Assembly (NCBI RefSeq): GCF_030646155.1
Contig: NZ_JAUTDN010000012.1
Coordinates: 1 to 64,000, forward strand
Source: Conexibacter sp. CPCC 205762
GTDB taxonomy: Bacteria > Actinomycetota > Thermoleophilia > Solirubrobacterales > Solirubrobacteraceae
DNA length: 64,000 nt
Reading direction: 5' to 3'
The stretch's first letter is position 1, and the number at the start of each line of letters is the position of its first letter. Both the position numbers and the translations under genes were made by a program. Shown one piece after another: positions 7,482-17,299 of the stretch. Under the pieces are notes generated by a model. That model was not told where the DNA came from, searched no databases, and saw only the letters and a program-made list of their open reading frames with translations.

Positions 7482-9416
7482 CTACATGCTGTAGTTGTCT
7501 GATCGTCTCATCCGCTGGCCGGCGAAATCGACCCGCGGCAGCGTGACGCGCGTGACCGCCGTCGCGCGGGTGCTGTTGCCGGCGGCGTCGTCGGCCCAGA
7601 CGGTCAGCCGCACGCGGATCGTCTGGCCGTAGCCGAACGGGCCGCCGTCGCCGTACCAGAGCGCGTCGACCTTGTGCAGCCAGAGGACGCGCCGCTGGCC
7701 GGCGGCGAGCCGGAAGAGACCGGGGAAGAAGCCGTCGCCGTCGGTCCCGCGCGTGCGCACCTCCGCGCGCACGTAGAGGTCGCATGCCTCGTCGCAGCGG
7801 GCGTCGAAGCGGATGCTCTGGTCCGCGCGGGTTCTGCGGTTGAACGGCGGCAGCGGCTGGCGTCTCGGGAGCCGCAGCGTCAGGCGCGGGGCGGTGCGGT
7901 CGGCCGCCGGCTGCGGGCCGAACGCGACGGTGCGCAGGCGCGGGCGGATCGGCGCGCTGTAGTCGCCGCCGTCGGCGAAGGCGGTCTGCAGCAGCGAGAC
8001 GCGCGGGCTGCCGTCGGCGCCGAAGGCCGGCAGTGCGTAGTAGGTCCAGCGGCTGCCGCCGGAGAGCGGGCGCGGCCGCTGCCAGCCGCCGCCGGCGCTG
8101 CCGAGCGCTGCGTAGGGGGCCTGGAACTGCCCCGCGGGCACCTCGCGCCCGCCGCGCCAGGCGAGCAGCGCGCGGCCGTCGGGCGCGAGCGCGAGCCGCG
8201 GCTGGTCGACGCCGATCAGCAGACGGGCCGCCGGCGCCGTGGCGACGGTGACGGGCGCGCCGAAGGGAGCGGAGCCGTGCGGCCGCCCGACGACGTCGAT
8301 GCGCGCGAAGCCGCTGTCGCGACGCTCCGCCGCAAGCGCGACGAGCGCCGCGCCGCCGGGCGCGATCACGACGTCGGCGACCTCGGCGTCGTCGCTGACG
8401 ACCTGCGCGGTGGAGCCGGCGAGCGCGCTGCTGCTGGCTGTCGGCGGGGCCGAGCCGGCGAGCGCGCTGCTGCTGGCTGTCGGCGCGGCCGACCTGGCGC
8501 CGGCGCTGCTGCCGGTGATCGGCGAGAGCGGCCCGAAGCCGTCGCGCGCGCTGCCGCCGGCGACCTCGACGCCCGTTCTCGTGCGCAGCACGACGAGCGC
8601 CTCGCCACTTGGCGCGACCGCCAGCCGCGGCGGCTGCAGCACCTCGGCGGCGAGCCGCTGCGGTGCGCTCCAGGCGCCGCCGGCCGGACGGCGGGCGGTC
8701 CATGCCTCGTCGGGCGCGTCGCGCTCGCTGTTCGCCGGGCGGTGCCAGACGGCGACCGCGTCGCCCGCGTCGTCGATCCCGATCGCAGGCCCGTAGCCCT
8801 CGCCCGAGGAGGCGATTCCCGGCGCGCCGAGCGCGACCGGCGCGCCGAAGGCGCCGTCGGCATCGCGCACGGCGACCAGCGGCTGGACGCGCGTCTCGCT
8901 CAGGTACGGCTCCGCGTCGAGGCGCGTCTCTTCCAGCCAGCCGACGACGGCGGCGCCGCTCGCCGCGCGCGCGACCGCCGGCTCCCGGCCGTGCGCGCCG
9001 GGCAGGCGCGTCGCGGCACCGAGCTGGCCGCCGGGGCGCCGCTCTGCGACGACGATCGGCGCCGCGCGGTCGACATCCTCGGCCCAGGCGAGCGTGGCGC
9101 TGCCGTCCGCGCTGGCAGCGCCGACCGGGCAGCCGCCGAGGCCGGCCGCCACCTCCGGGCCGGGCGGGAGCGCCGCGGCGGCGGGACCGGCGACCGGCGC
9201 CGCCTGCACCCGCGGCTGACCGCCGTGGACGGCGCCGTACCAGGCGACCGCGTCGGCGGCGCCGAGCTCGACGGCGCAGGTGCCGAACGAGGTCATCCGC
9301 ACGGGCGAACGGTCGACCCACGGCTGCGGAAACAGCTCCGCGGCGGCAGCCGGCGCGGCGGGCGCCGCGAGCGCGGCCACGGCTGCGGCGATGGCGATCG
9401 CTCCGAAAACGTGCAT
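7482..9416 (-). CDS. Exported protein of unknown function, probable beta-propeller-like body
   Basis: 644 residues with a clear Sec signal peptide (1-26, PAAAA-E). The body consists of repeated short beta-type strings such as GEALVVLR, GGAALVALAAERR and GRALLAWRGGREVPAGQF. This spacing suggests a sialidase- or propeller-like fold without Asp-box certainty. A 13-residue unit (PTASSSALAGS) is duplicated near residues 310-335. The C-terminus carries DRTAPRLTLRL, a cysteine pair (ARCDEACDLYV) and WADDAAGNSTRA, matching the tail type of the neighbouring secreted proteins. It is separated from the LAL regulator upstream by 61 bp and may be co-transcribed. No catalytic motif was recognised. Confidence 0.75.
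   Translation of the reverse strand: MHVFGAIAIAAAVAALAAPAAPAAAAELFPQPWVDRSPVRMTSFGTCAVELGAADAVAWYGAVHGGQPRVQAAPVAGPAAAALPPGPEVAAGLGGCPVGAASADGSATLAWAEDVDRAAPIVVAERRPGGQLGAATRLPGAHGREPAVARAASGAAVVGWLEETRLDAEPYLSETRVQPLVAVRDADGAFGAPVALGAPGIASSGEGYGPAIGIDDAGDAVAVWHRPANSERDAPDEAWTARRPAGGAWSAPQRLAAEVLQPPRLAVAPSGEALVVLRTRTGVEVAGGSARDGFGPLSPITGSSAGARSAAPTASSSALAGSAPPTASSSALAGSTAQVVSDDAEVADVVIAPGGAALVALAAERRDSGFARIDVVGRPHGSAPFGAPVTVATAPAARLLIGVDQPRLALAPDGRALLAWRGGREVPAGQFQAPYAALGSAGGGWQRPRPLSGGSRWTYYALPAFGADGSPRVSLLQTAFADGGDYSAPIRPRLRTVAFGPQPAADRTAPRLTLRLPRRQPLPPFNRRTRADQSIRFDARCDEACDLYVRAEVRTRGTDGDGFFPGLFRLAAGQRRVLWLHKVDALWYGDGGPFGYGQTIRVRLTVWADDAAGNSTRATAVTRVTLPRVDFAGQRMRRSDNYSM
8413..8490. repeat. 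39-bp tandem duplication inside an exported protein gene
   Basis: Two 39-bp copies (8413-8451 and 8452-8490) are nearly identical, with mismatches only near the 3' end. They encode two successive 13-residue PTASSSALAGS-type units in frame. This is a recent in-frame duplication. Confidence 0.75.
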
Positions 9417-9477
9417 GTGCCCCGGAGCGCTACCCGGAGCGCGGATGTGCCAAGCGGAAGGCGGGCGAGGCGCCGGC

Positions 9478-12303
9478 TCAGAGGTGCTCGGCCAGCTCGG
9501 TGCGGGCTGAGATGCCGAGCTTGGCGAAGACGCGCGAGAGGTGGACCTCGACAGTCTTGGCGCTCACCATCAGCTCGGCGGCGATCGCGCGGTTGGTGAG
9601 GCCGGCGGCGGCGAGCTGGGCGACGGCGCGCTCGCGCGCGGTGAGGGCGGAGCGGTCGGCGTCGCCGCGCCTGGCCGGCTGCAGGCCGCTCGCGGCCAGC
9701 TCGCGCTCGCACTGCTCCAGCAGCGGCGCGGCGCCGAGCGCGGCGAAGCGGTCGCGTGCGAGCTGCAGCAGCGCGGCGCCCTCCTTGCGCTGACCCTGGC
9801 GCCGCAGCGAGCGGCCGCGGTCGAGCTGCGCGAGCGCCAGCTCGTACGGCAGCGGCAGCCGCTCGGCGGCGGCGAGCGCGGTGGCGAAGAGCGCGTCGGC
9901 GGCGGCATGGTCGCCGCGCGCGGCCTCCAGCCGGCCGCGCAGCCGCAGCAGCGTGACCTGGCGCGAGCAGGGCGTCGTCTCGGCGGCGTCGGCAGCGGTG
10001 CGGGCGCGCTCGCGCGTGAGCACCGCGTCGGCCTCGTCGAGCCGGCCGAGCCGGATCAGCGCGTCCGCGCGCAGCTGGGGGAGGAGCGGGTCGGCGGGGG
10101 CGGCGGCGCTGAACGGCTCCAGCTCCGCCAGCACCTGCTCGGGGCGGCCGTGGGCGGCGGCGAGGGTCGCTGCCGCGATGGCGACGGTCAGGTCGCCGCG
10201 CGGGTTGCTGGCCGGTTCGCGCAGCTGGCGCAGCTGCTCCTCCGCCTCCGCCAGGTCACCACGTGCGACCGCCATCGCGCCCGCGGCGCGATTGACCTCC
10301 ATCCGCGTGACGACGTTGTCGGCGACGAACAGCAGCGCCAGCGCCTGCTCGATCTCCAGCGCCGCCGCCTCCCACGCGCCCGACGCCTGCAGCGCCTCCG
10401 CCAGCCAGGCGTGGACGGCGGCCTTGAAGCTCTCGGACCCCAGCCGCGACTCGGCCGCGGCGGCGGTGCGGAGGTCGTCCAGCGCGCCGGCGACGTCGTC
10501 GGCGCCGAGCCGGAAGCGGCCGCGCATCGCGCGGATGCCGAAGTCGCTGACGAGCGTCTCGCCGACCGACAGCGCCTGGTCGAGGATCTCCAGCGCGGCG
10601 CGATGGTCTCCGGCCGCCCCATGCGCGATCGCCTCGGTCCAGCGCGACAGCTCGCGCTCCGGCCCGGCCGGCACCAGCGGCGCGACGCGGCGCGCCCACG
10701 TCAGCGCCTCGTGCGGGCGCAGGCGGGCGAGCGCGAGCACCGTCCGCCGCTCGGCGATCTTGCGGCGCACGCCGTCGTCGGCGTCGTCGCACTCCCACGC
10801 GAGCGCGAGCAGCCGCTCGGCCTCGTCGAGCCGCTGCTCCTGCAGCGCGACATAGGCGAGCACGGTCAGCAGGCGGGCGTCGGCGCGCGCCTCCGCGCCG
10901 GGCTCCGCGCGGGCGCCGAGCAGGCCGCGCGCGGCCGGCGTCAGCGCCGCGCCGAGCAGCGCGTCGGCCGCCTCCAGCTCGCGCCGCTCGCGCGCGTGCC
11001 GGTCGCTCGTCAGCCGCGCCGCGGCCGCGAACTGCTCCGACGCCGACTCCCACGCGTTGCGCAGCACCTCGCCCGCGGCGAACGCCTCCAGCTCGTCGGC
11101 GAGCGCCGGATCGGGACCGGTCGCGGCGGCGGCGCGGTGGCGCAGCGCGACGCCGGGACGGTCGGTCTGCGCGGCCGCCGCCGCGTGCAGCCGCGCGTGC
11201 CGCGCCGGCCCGAGCGCGTGGTAGACCGCGGCGCGCGTGAGCGGGTGGTCGAAGGCGATCGTCCGCGCCGGCCGCCCGCTCGTCAGCAGCCCGAGCCGCT
11301 GCGCCTCCTCCAGCGCGACGAGCGCGGCGTCGGGGCGGGCGGGCGTCGCCGCGGGGGAGCCGGGCGCCGGGCCGCCGTCGGCGGGCGCCGCGGCGCTGGA
11401 CGCGGGCTCGCGCAGCCCCGCGACAGCCGCCGCGGCATGCAGCTCCGTGCGGGCGCCGAGGACGGCTGCGGCCTCGACGAGCGCGCGCGTCTCGGGGGCG
11501 GCGGCGTCGAGGCGGCGCAGCACGCCGCGGGCGAACAGCTCGGGCGCCGGCTGCAGGCCGCCGCCGGCCTCCCACGCCATCGCGGGCAGCTCGGCCAGCA
11601 GCGCGCGCAGGTAGAGCGGGTTGCCGCCGGCGTGGTCGCGCAGGCGCCGCGCGGCGAGCGGCGAGAGCGGCTTGCCGGCGGCTGCCGCGAGCGCGCCGGC
11701 CTCCGTCTCCGAGAGGCCGCCGAGCGCGATCCGGCGGACGTCGTCGAGCTTGTCGAAGCCGCCCGGGATCCGCTCGCGCATCCCCTCGCGCAGCGCCAGC
11801 ACGAGCAGCAGCGGCGCCTCCGCCAGCCGCCGCAGCGCGAACAGCAGCGCCCGCAGCGAGGCGGCATCGGCCCACTGCGCGTCGTCGATCGCGATCACCA
11901 CGGCCGCGCCCGTCACGCCCACGCTCGCCGCGTCACCGGCCCTCGCGCCAACCCCCGCGAACGCCTCCAGCAGCCGCAGCCCCACCGCCGCCATGTCGGC
12001 GGCGGCGCCGATCACCTGCGGGCGCTCGACGCCGGCCGCGCGCAGCAGCTGATCGGCGAGCGCGTAGTCGACCAGCGCCTCCTCCGCCTCGGCCGTCGCC
12101 AGCAGCGCGTCGCCCGGCGCGACCGCGGCACGAAACCGCCGCAGCAGCGCCGTCTTGCCGATACCCGGCGCGCCCTCGACGACGACGCAGCGCGCCCCGC
12201 CGCCCGCGGCGTCGGCGAGCGCGGCCGCGAGCAGCGCGAGCTCCTCGTCACGGCCGACGAGCGCGGCGCCGCCGCGCGCATCTGCGACCAGATCCTCTCC
12301 CAT
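9478..12303 (-). CDS. LAL-type LuxR-family transcriptional regulator (AAA/TPR)
   Basis: 941 residues. An N-terminal STAND-type ATPase shows Walker A GAPGIGKT (44-51) and a Walker B VVIAIDDAQWAD near 140. A long Ala-rich TPR-like helical region fills the middle. The C-terminal LuxR helix-turn-helix (about 878-941) contains LTARERAVAQLAAAGLTNRAIAAELMVSAKTVEVHLSRVFAKLG. Such regulators oligomerise on ATP and inducer binding and activate nearby catabolic genes. It diverges from the exported GH106-like glycosidase across 170 bp, so that gene is the natural target. The duplicate architecture at 30027-32981 also flanks an exported protein gene. Confidence 0.92.
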   Translation of the reverse strand: MGEDLVADARGGAALVGRDEELALLAAALADAAGGGARCVVVEGAPGIGKTALLRRFRAAVAPGDALLATAEAEEALVDYALADQLLRAAGVERPQVIGAAADMAAVGLRLLEAFAGVGARAGDAASVGVTGAAVVIAIDDAQWADAASLRALLFALRRLAEAPLLLVLALREGMRERIPGGFDKLDDVRRIALGGLSETEAGALAAAAGKPLSPLAARRLRDHAGGNPLYLRALLAELPAMAWEAGGGLQPAPELFARGVLRRLDAAAPETRALVEAAAVLGARTELHAAAAVAGLREPASSAAAPADGGPAPGSPAATPARPDAALVALEEAQRLGLLTSGRPARTIAFDHPLTRAAVYHALGPARHARLHAAAAAQTDRPGVALRHRAAAATGPDPALADELEAFAAGEVLRNAWESASEQFAAAARLTSDRHARERRELEAADALLGAALTPAARGLLGARAEPGAEARADARLLTVLAYVALQEQRLDEAERLLALAWECDDADDGVRRKIAERRTVLALARLRPHEALTWARRVAPLVPAGPERELSRWTEAIAHGAAGDHRAALEILDQALSVGETLVSDFGIRAMRGRFRLGADDVAGALDDLRTAAAAESRLGSESFKAAVHAWLAEALQASGAWEAAALEIEQALALLFVADNVVTRMEVNRAAGAMAVARGDLAEAEEQLRQLREPASNPRGDLTVAIAAATLAAAHGRPEQVLAELEPFSAAAPADPLLPQLRADALIRLGRLDEADAVLTRERARTAADAAETTPCSRQVTLLRLRGRLEAARGDHAAADALFATALAAAERLPLPYELALAQLDRGRSLRRQGQRKEGAALLQLARDRFAALGAAPLLEQCERELAASGLQPARRGDADRSALTARERAVAQLAAAGLTNRAIAAELMVSAKTVEVHLSRVFAKLGISARTELAEHL

Positions 12304-12473
12304 CCGCTTTCAAGCAAAGCACGCGGGCAGCGAACGCGCGAGGCGGTCGCACCCCCTTACGCGACGGCCCGGCGCCCCTGATGCGAAGCATGCACAGGCC
12401 GCGTAGAACCGTGTTCGTATTCGGTTGAACGTGCGCGTTGATGCGCGCTTCGCTTCGCAGGAGGAGAGAACAG

Positions 12474-15400
12474 ATGAGCAGATGGATCCCGCCGCGGCGG
12501 CCGGTCCTGGCCGTCGTGCTGGCGACCGCGACCGCGCTCGGTGCGGCGACGGCGGCAAGCGCCCCCGCGCTCGCAGCCGGCCCGCAGGCGCCGCTTGACC
12601 CGCTCGCGCAGCCGCAGCAGTTCCAGTCGCCCGGCAACGCGGTTCGCCCGCAGATGCGCTGGTGGTGGGGCTCGCTCTTCTTCGGCGGCGGCGGCGCGCT
12701 CACCACGGCCGAGACGCGCAGAGAGATCGCGGCGATGGACGAGGCCGGCTTCGGCTCGTTCGAGATCGCCTTCGGCCCCGGCAAGTGGGCCAACGCCGAG
12801 CAGCGCGACAACCTCGAGGCGGCGCTCGAAGAGGCGCGCGACCGCGGCATGCACGTCGACATGACGATCGGCGCCGCCTGGCCGGTCAGAACGCCGAACA
12901 CCGCGCCCGGCTCCGGCCTCTCCCTGCAGGAGCTGCAGTACGGCCGCGCCGCGCTCGACGGCGGCGACAGCTTCGAGGGCCCGGTCCCGGCCCCCTACGA
13001 CGACGCCGCCAACAGCCGCGGCGCGAGACTGTTCGCCGTCACCGCCGCGAAGGTGCTCGACGCCGGCCCGGCGGTCACGAGAGTCGACGAGGCGCCGTCG
13101 AGAAGCACCGTGCTCGACCCGACCTCGCTGATCGACCTGACCGCCGACGTCGACCCGTCCGGCGACCTCAGCTGGACGGCGCCCGACGACGGCAGCTGGA
13201 TCGTCTTCGGCTTCTGGCAGCGCGACGCCAGACAGGGCGTGATCGACCACTTCAACGACGCGGCCGTCGACGCCGCCGGCCGCTACGTCGACGACAACCA
13301 GTTCACGACCGCCGCCTCGAGGCTGCTGCGCGACCACGGCGGCTCGTTCTTCGAGGACTCGCTGGAGATCAACGCCGAGGGCCTCTACTGGAACGACGAG
13401 ATGGCCGACCAGTTCGAAAGACGGCGCGGCTACGCGCTGAGACGGCTGCTGCCGCTCTTCTTCCAACAGGGGATGAACAAGTACTGGGTCCCGCAGGACG
13501 CGCCGGTCGCCGACTTCGACCTGCCCGGCGGCGACGGCGAGCGGATCCGCCACGACTACTACGAGACGCTCACCGACCTCTACGTCGAGGAGCACCTGCA
13601 GCCGTTCCAGGACTGGGCGAGCGCCCACGGCGTCAAGTTCCGCACTCAGGCGGCCTTCGGCCAGGACCTCGACGTGACGCGCTCGGCGCGCGAGCTGGCG
13701 CAGATGGGCGGCCTGCCCGACGACGAGTCGCTCAACGCCGGCGACAACGTCCCCTACGACCAGACCGGCAACAGAAGCGCCTGGCGGTTCGCGCTCGACC
13801 ACCATCGCTCGGTCACGGGCGGCGCCCACCAGGGCGGGCTGAACGAGGTCTCCTCCGAGCTGGGCGCGGTCTTCGGCTACGCGTACCAGATGAACCTCGG
13901 CGACTACAAGGGGATCCTCGACAAGGAGTGGGCCGCCGGCACGACGCGCGCGACCGTCCACGGCTACACGTACCAGTCGGCGACCGCGAGCTGGCCCGGC
14001 GACAACACTTTCGCCGACTACGTCTCCGACTCGTGGAACAGCACGACCTTCCCGCAGTGGGGCGACTGGAGACCGCTGACCGACTACTGGGCGCGCGGCA
14101 CCAGCGTGCTGGAGGCCGGCACCGCCCGCGCCGACGTCGCCCTCTACCGCGACGGCTTCGTCACGACGGCGGCCCAGGGCCTCGGCAACCAGCCCGTGAT
14201 GAGACCGCTGTTCGACTCCGAGAACCTGGAGAGAGCCGGCTACGCGGTCGAGTTCCTCGATCCCAACGGCGTGCTCGACCCCGACGGGGCACCGTCGGCG
14301 AGCGCTAGCGAGGCGAGGGCCGGCACCGCCGTGCTCTACCCGCGCGGCCCGCGCTACAAGGCGATCGTCGTCGACGAGCGGTCGCTGCCGGCCGCGGTCG
14401 CGGAGCGGCTCGCGGTCGAGGCCGAGCAGGGCCTCGCGGTCGTGCTCGTCGGCGACCTGCCGAACGCCGACACGAGCTACAAGAACGCGACCCGCGGCGA
14501 CACGCGCGTGCGGGCCGCGATCACGCGCCTGCTCGACGCGCCGAAGGTCGCGCGCGTCGGCACGCAGGCGGAGGCGGCCGGCGCGCTGGAGCGGCTCGGC
14601 GTGACGCCGGACGCGAAGTGGGCGGCGCCGGCGCAGCTGCTGACGCAGCACCGCGAGACGAAGACGACCGACTACTACTACCTCTACAACGCGACCGACG
14701 AGGCGATCGCGGTCGACGGCTCGTTCGCCAGCGGCGGGCGGCCGTACGCGCTCGACCTGTGGACGGGCGCGATCGACCCGGTCGCCGCGTTCGCGCAGGC
14801 CGGCGGCCGCACGACGATCCCGCTGAAGGTGCCCGCGCTCGGCACGACCGTGATCGCCTTCCGCAAGGGCGAGGCGGCGCCCGCGCTGCACGCGGTCTCC
14901 GCCAGCGGCGGCGAGCTGGTCGCCGGCAACGACGCGAACACGGTCGAGCTGCGCGACACGAGCGCCGGCGCCCGCAGCGTGACCGTCGCCGACGGCTCCA
15001 CCCGCGCGGCGACGATCCCGGCGCTGCCGGGCGCGATCTCGCCGACGAGCTGGAGACTGCACGTCGCCCCGGAGGCCGCCATGCCGGCGGCGCCGGTCGA
15101 CCTCCAGCTCGACGCGCTGAAGGACTGGCGCGAGCTGCCGGGCCTGGCCAGAACGGTCGGCGTCGGCACCTACACGACGACGCTGGAGCTGCCGGCCGAC
15201 TGGACCGCCGCCGACCGCGGCGCCTACCTCGACCTCGGCGCCGTCTCCGGCTCGGTGCGGATCGCGCTCAACGGCAGAGCGGTCGCGCCCGACTCGGTCC
15301 CCGGTCGCCGCTGGGACGTCTCGCCGCTGCTGAAGCCGGGCGCCAACGAGCTGACGGTGCGCGTCGCGACGACCCTGCGCAACGCCGTGCCGGGCATCGC

Positions 15401-15896
15401 GATGCCGTACACGTCGATGCGCGTCGGCCTGCTCGGGCCGGTCTCGCTGGTGCCGTTCGGCCGTGCGAGCGTCGACCTGCGCACGCCGGTCGTGACGCCC
15501 CCGCCGGTCGATCCGAGACCGCCGGTCGTCACCCCGCCGGCGAGAAGACCGTCGACGAAGGTGACGGTCGAGGCGGCGAAGTCGGTGCGGCTGAAGGGCC
15601 TCAGCGGCACGGGCCTGCTCGTGAAGGTGACCGTCCCGCAGCGGGCGAAGCTGGCGCTGACGCTGTCGGCGAAGCTGCCGCGAGCGAAGCGGGCGACGGC
15701 GCTCGCGCGCGCCTCGCGCAGCACCACCAAGGCGGCGACGGTGAGCCTGCGGCTGAAGGCCGGCAGAGCGGCCGTGCGCAAGCTGAAGCTGGCGCTGAAG
15801 AGCAAGCGGCAGGTGACGGCGACGGTCGCCGTCAAGACGACGCTGTCCGGCGGCAAGCCGGCGACGAAGACGCTGCGGATCACGATCCGCCGCTAG
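12474..15896 (+). CDS. Exported glycoside hydrolase, GH106-like (alpha-L-rhamnosidase type)
   Basis: The start at 12474 is fixed by a strong AGGAGGAG Shine-Dalgarno at 12459-12466, 7 nt upstream, giving 1140 residues. A Sec signal peptide (1-35) is followed by RPQMRWWWGS (58-67), FGSFEIAFGP and a TIM-barrel-like body with FFEDSLEINAEGLYWNDEM near 290, all typical of GH106-like enzymes. A jelly-roll carbohydrate-binding-type domain (about 895-990) precedes a short VVTPPPV linker and a basic tail (about 1035-1140) ending KTLRITIRR. It probably removes rhamnose or a related deoxysugar from extracellular glycans; substrate is inferred. AGA codons are frequent in the first two thirds. A LAL regulator diverges from it. 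Confidence 0.8.
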   Translation: MSRWIPPRRPVLAVVLATATALGAATAASAPALAAGPQAPLDPLAQPQQFQSPGNAVRPQMRWWWGSLFFGGGGALTTAETRREIAAMDEAGFGSFEIAFGPGKWANAEQRDNLEAALEEARDRGMHVDMTIGAAWPVRTPNTAPGSGLSLQELQYGRAALDGGDSFEGPVPAPYDDAANSRGARLFAVTAAKVLDAGPAVTRVDEAPSRSTVLDPTSLIDLTADVDPSGDLSWTAPDDGSWIVFGFWQRDARQGVIDHFNDAAVDAAGRYVDDNQFTTAASRLLRDHGGSFFEDSLEINAEGLYWNDEMADQFERRRGYALRRLLPLFFQQGMNKYWVPQDAPVADFDLPGGDGERIRHDYYETLTDLYVEEHLQPFQDWASAHGVKFRTQAAFGQDLDVTRSARELAQMGGLPDDESLNAGDNVPYDQTGNRSAWRFALDHHRSVTGGAHQGGLNEVSSELGAVFGYAYQMNLGDYKGILDKEWAAGTTRATVHGYTYQSATASWPGDNTFADYVSDSWNSTTFPQWGDWRPLTDYWARGTSVLEAGTARADVALYRDGFVTTAAQGLGNQPVMRPLFDSENLERAGYAVEFLDPNGVLDPDGAPSASASEARAGTAVLYPRGPRYKAIVVDERSLPAAVAERLAVEAEQGLAVVLVGDLPNADTSYKNATRGDTRVRAAITRLLDAPKVARVGTQAEAAGALERLGVTPDAKWAAPAQLLTQHRETKTTDYYYLYNATDEAIAVDGSFASGGRPYALDLWTGAIDPVAAFAQAGGRTTIPLKVPALGTTVIAFRKGEAAPALHAVSASGGELVAGNDANTVELRDTSAGARSVTVADGSTRAATIPALPGAISPTSWRLHVAPEAAMPAAPVDLQLDALKDWRELPGLARTVGVGTYTTTLELPADWTAADRGAYLDLGAVSGSVRIALNGRAVAPDSVPGRRWDVSPLLKPGANELTVRVATTLRNAVPGIAMPYTSMRVGLLGPVSLVPFGRASVDLRTPVVTPPPVDPRPPVVTPPARRPSTKVTVEAAKSVRLKGLSGTGLLVKVTVPQRAKLALTLSAKLPRAKRATALARASRSTTKAATVSLRLKAGRAAVRKLKLALKSKRQVTATVAVKTTLSGGKPATKTLRITIRR

Positions 15897-15904
15897 CGCA
15901 CGAC

Positions 15905-15940
15905 GAGCGCCGCGCCGTCGTTCACGACGCCGCGGCGCTC
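15905..15940. terminator. Long hairpin overlapping the 3' end of the M20 dipeptidase gene
   Basis: A 16-bp stem with one mismatch (15905-15920 with 15925-15940) closes a TTCA tetraloop. Outer arms gagcgccgcg and cgcggcgctc are perfect. The right arm lies inside the last codons of the converging dipeptidase gene, so the element can terminate the glycosidase transcript and perhaps both. Confidence 0.6.
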
Positions 15941-17295
15941 GCTGCGTAGCGCTGCAGGAAGAGCGCCTCCGCCAGCGCCGTGTGCTCGATCTCGCGCGGG
16001 TCGACGCTCTCGTTCGGCGCGTGGATCAGGCACTTCGGCTCCTCGACCCCGAGCAGCATGATCTCGGCGTCGGGGAAGGTCTCGGCGAAGACGTTGCAGA
16101 GCGGGATCGAGCCGCCCTGGCCCTCGGTCGTCATCGCGTGGCCGAACGCCTCCTCCATCGCGACCTTCATCGCCTCGAACGCCGGGCCGTCGAGCGAGCC
16201 GACGAACGGGTCGCCGACGGCGACGCGCGCGATCTCGCACTTCAGCCCCCACGGGGTCTTCGCCCGCAGGTGCGCGACGAGCGCGTCCTGCGCGCTCTGG
16301 CCGTTCACGCCCGGCGGGATCCGCAGGCTGACGCGCGCGGCGGCGCTCGCCTGTATCGCCGCCGAGGAGCCGATCACCGGCGGCACGTCGATCCCGAGCA
16401 CGGTCGCCGACGGGCGCGCCCACAGCATGTCGGCGACCGACCCGTCGCCCATCAGCTCGACGCCGTCGAGCACGTTCGCGTCGGCGCGGAACTGGGCCGG
16501 CGGGTAGTCGACGCCGCTCCAGCTGCCGCTCGCGTCGAGGCCCTCGATCGTCGTGTTGCCGTCGCCGTCGTGGAGCGTCGCGAGCAGCTGGATCAGGCCG
16601 AGCACCGGGTCGGGCGCGGGGCCGCCGAACATGCCCGAGTGCATCGCGCTGGAGAGCGCGGTCAGCGTCACGTCGACGCTCGTCATGCCGCGCAGCGTCG
16701 TCGTCAGCGTCGGCACGCCGACGGCGAAGTTGCCGGTGTCCACGACGAGGATCGTGTCGGCCTTCAGCAGCGCGGCGTTGGGCGGCACGAACGCCTCCAG
16801 GCCGCCGGTCCCCTGCTCCTCCGAGCCCTCGCAGATCAGCTTCACGTTGCACGGCAGGCCGCCGTGCTGCTGCAGCGCGCGCAGGGCCGTCAGGTGCATC
16901 ACGATGTTGCCCTTGCAGTCGGCGGCGCCGCGGCCGTACCAGCGCCCGTCGCGCTCGGTCAGCTCCCAGATCGGCGATCTCCAGGCCGCCTCGCCGAGCG
17001 GCGGCTGCACGTCGTAGTGGCAGTAGAGCAGCACCGTCGGGCTGCCGGGCGGGCCCGGCGCGTGACCGTGGACGGCCTTGCTGCCGTCCGGCGTCGCGGA
17101 CGCGGTGACGTCCTGCAGGCCGGCCTCGGCGAAGGCGTCGATCACCCACTGGGCGGCCTTCTCGCACTCCTCCGGCGGCTCGATCTTCGCGTCGGCGACG
17201 GAGCGGAACGAGACCAGCTCGGCGAGGTCGCTGCGGGCGCGGCCCATCAGCGAGCTGACGGTCGCGCGGAGGGCGGTGGCGTCGGTGGCGGCCAT
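15922..17295 (-). CDS. M20-family metallo-dipeptidase
   Basis: 457 residues, matching the CNDP/PepV-like dipeptidase branch of M20. Metal ligands are visible: His and Asp in YCHYDVQP, Asp in GRGAADCKGN, the catalytic EE in EGSEEQGTGG, Asp in VVDTGNF, and the late His in CLIHAPNES. There is no signal peptide, so it acts in the cytosol on imported dipeptides. It starts 4 bp after the small membrane-protein gene and is the last gene of a permease / small protein / peptidase operon, which suggests uptake and breakdown of a peptide or amino-acid conjugate. The 3' end overlaps a terminator hairpin. Confidence 0.92.
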   Translation of the reverse strand: MAATDATALRATVSSLMGRARSDLAELVSFRSVADAKIEPPEECEKAAQWVIDAFAEAGLQDVTASATPDGSKAVHGHAPGPPGSPTVLLYCHYDVQPPLGEAAWRSPIWELTERDGRWYGRGAADCKGNIVMHLTALRALQQHGGLPCNVKLICEGSEEQGTGGLEAFVPPNAALLKADTILVVDTGNFAVGVPTLTTTLRGMTSVDVTLTALSSAMHSGMFGGPAPDPVLGLIQLLATLHDGDGNTTIEGLDASGSWSGVDYPPAQFRADANVLDGVELMGDGSVADMLWARPSATVLGIDVPPVIGSSAAIQASAAARVSLRIPPGVNGQSAQDALVAHLRAKTPWGLKCEIARVAVGDPFVGSLDGPAFEAMKVAMEEAFGHAMTTEGQGGSIPLCNVFAETFPDAEIMLLGVEEPKCLIHAPNESVDPREIEHTALAEALFLQRYAASAAAS

Positions 17296-17299
17296 CGGT

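Noticed and set aside
9541-12381. Plus-strand 946-residue frame opposite the first LAL regulator
   Set aside because: Gln/Arg/Ala-rich antisense artefact of very high GC; Walker and LuxR motifs are on the minus strand.
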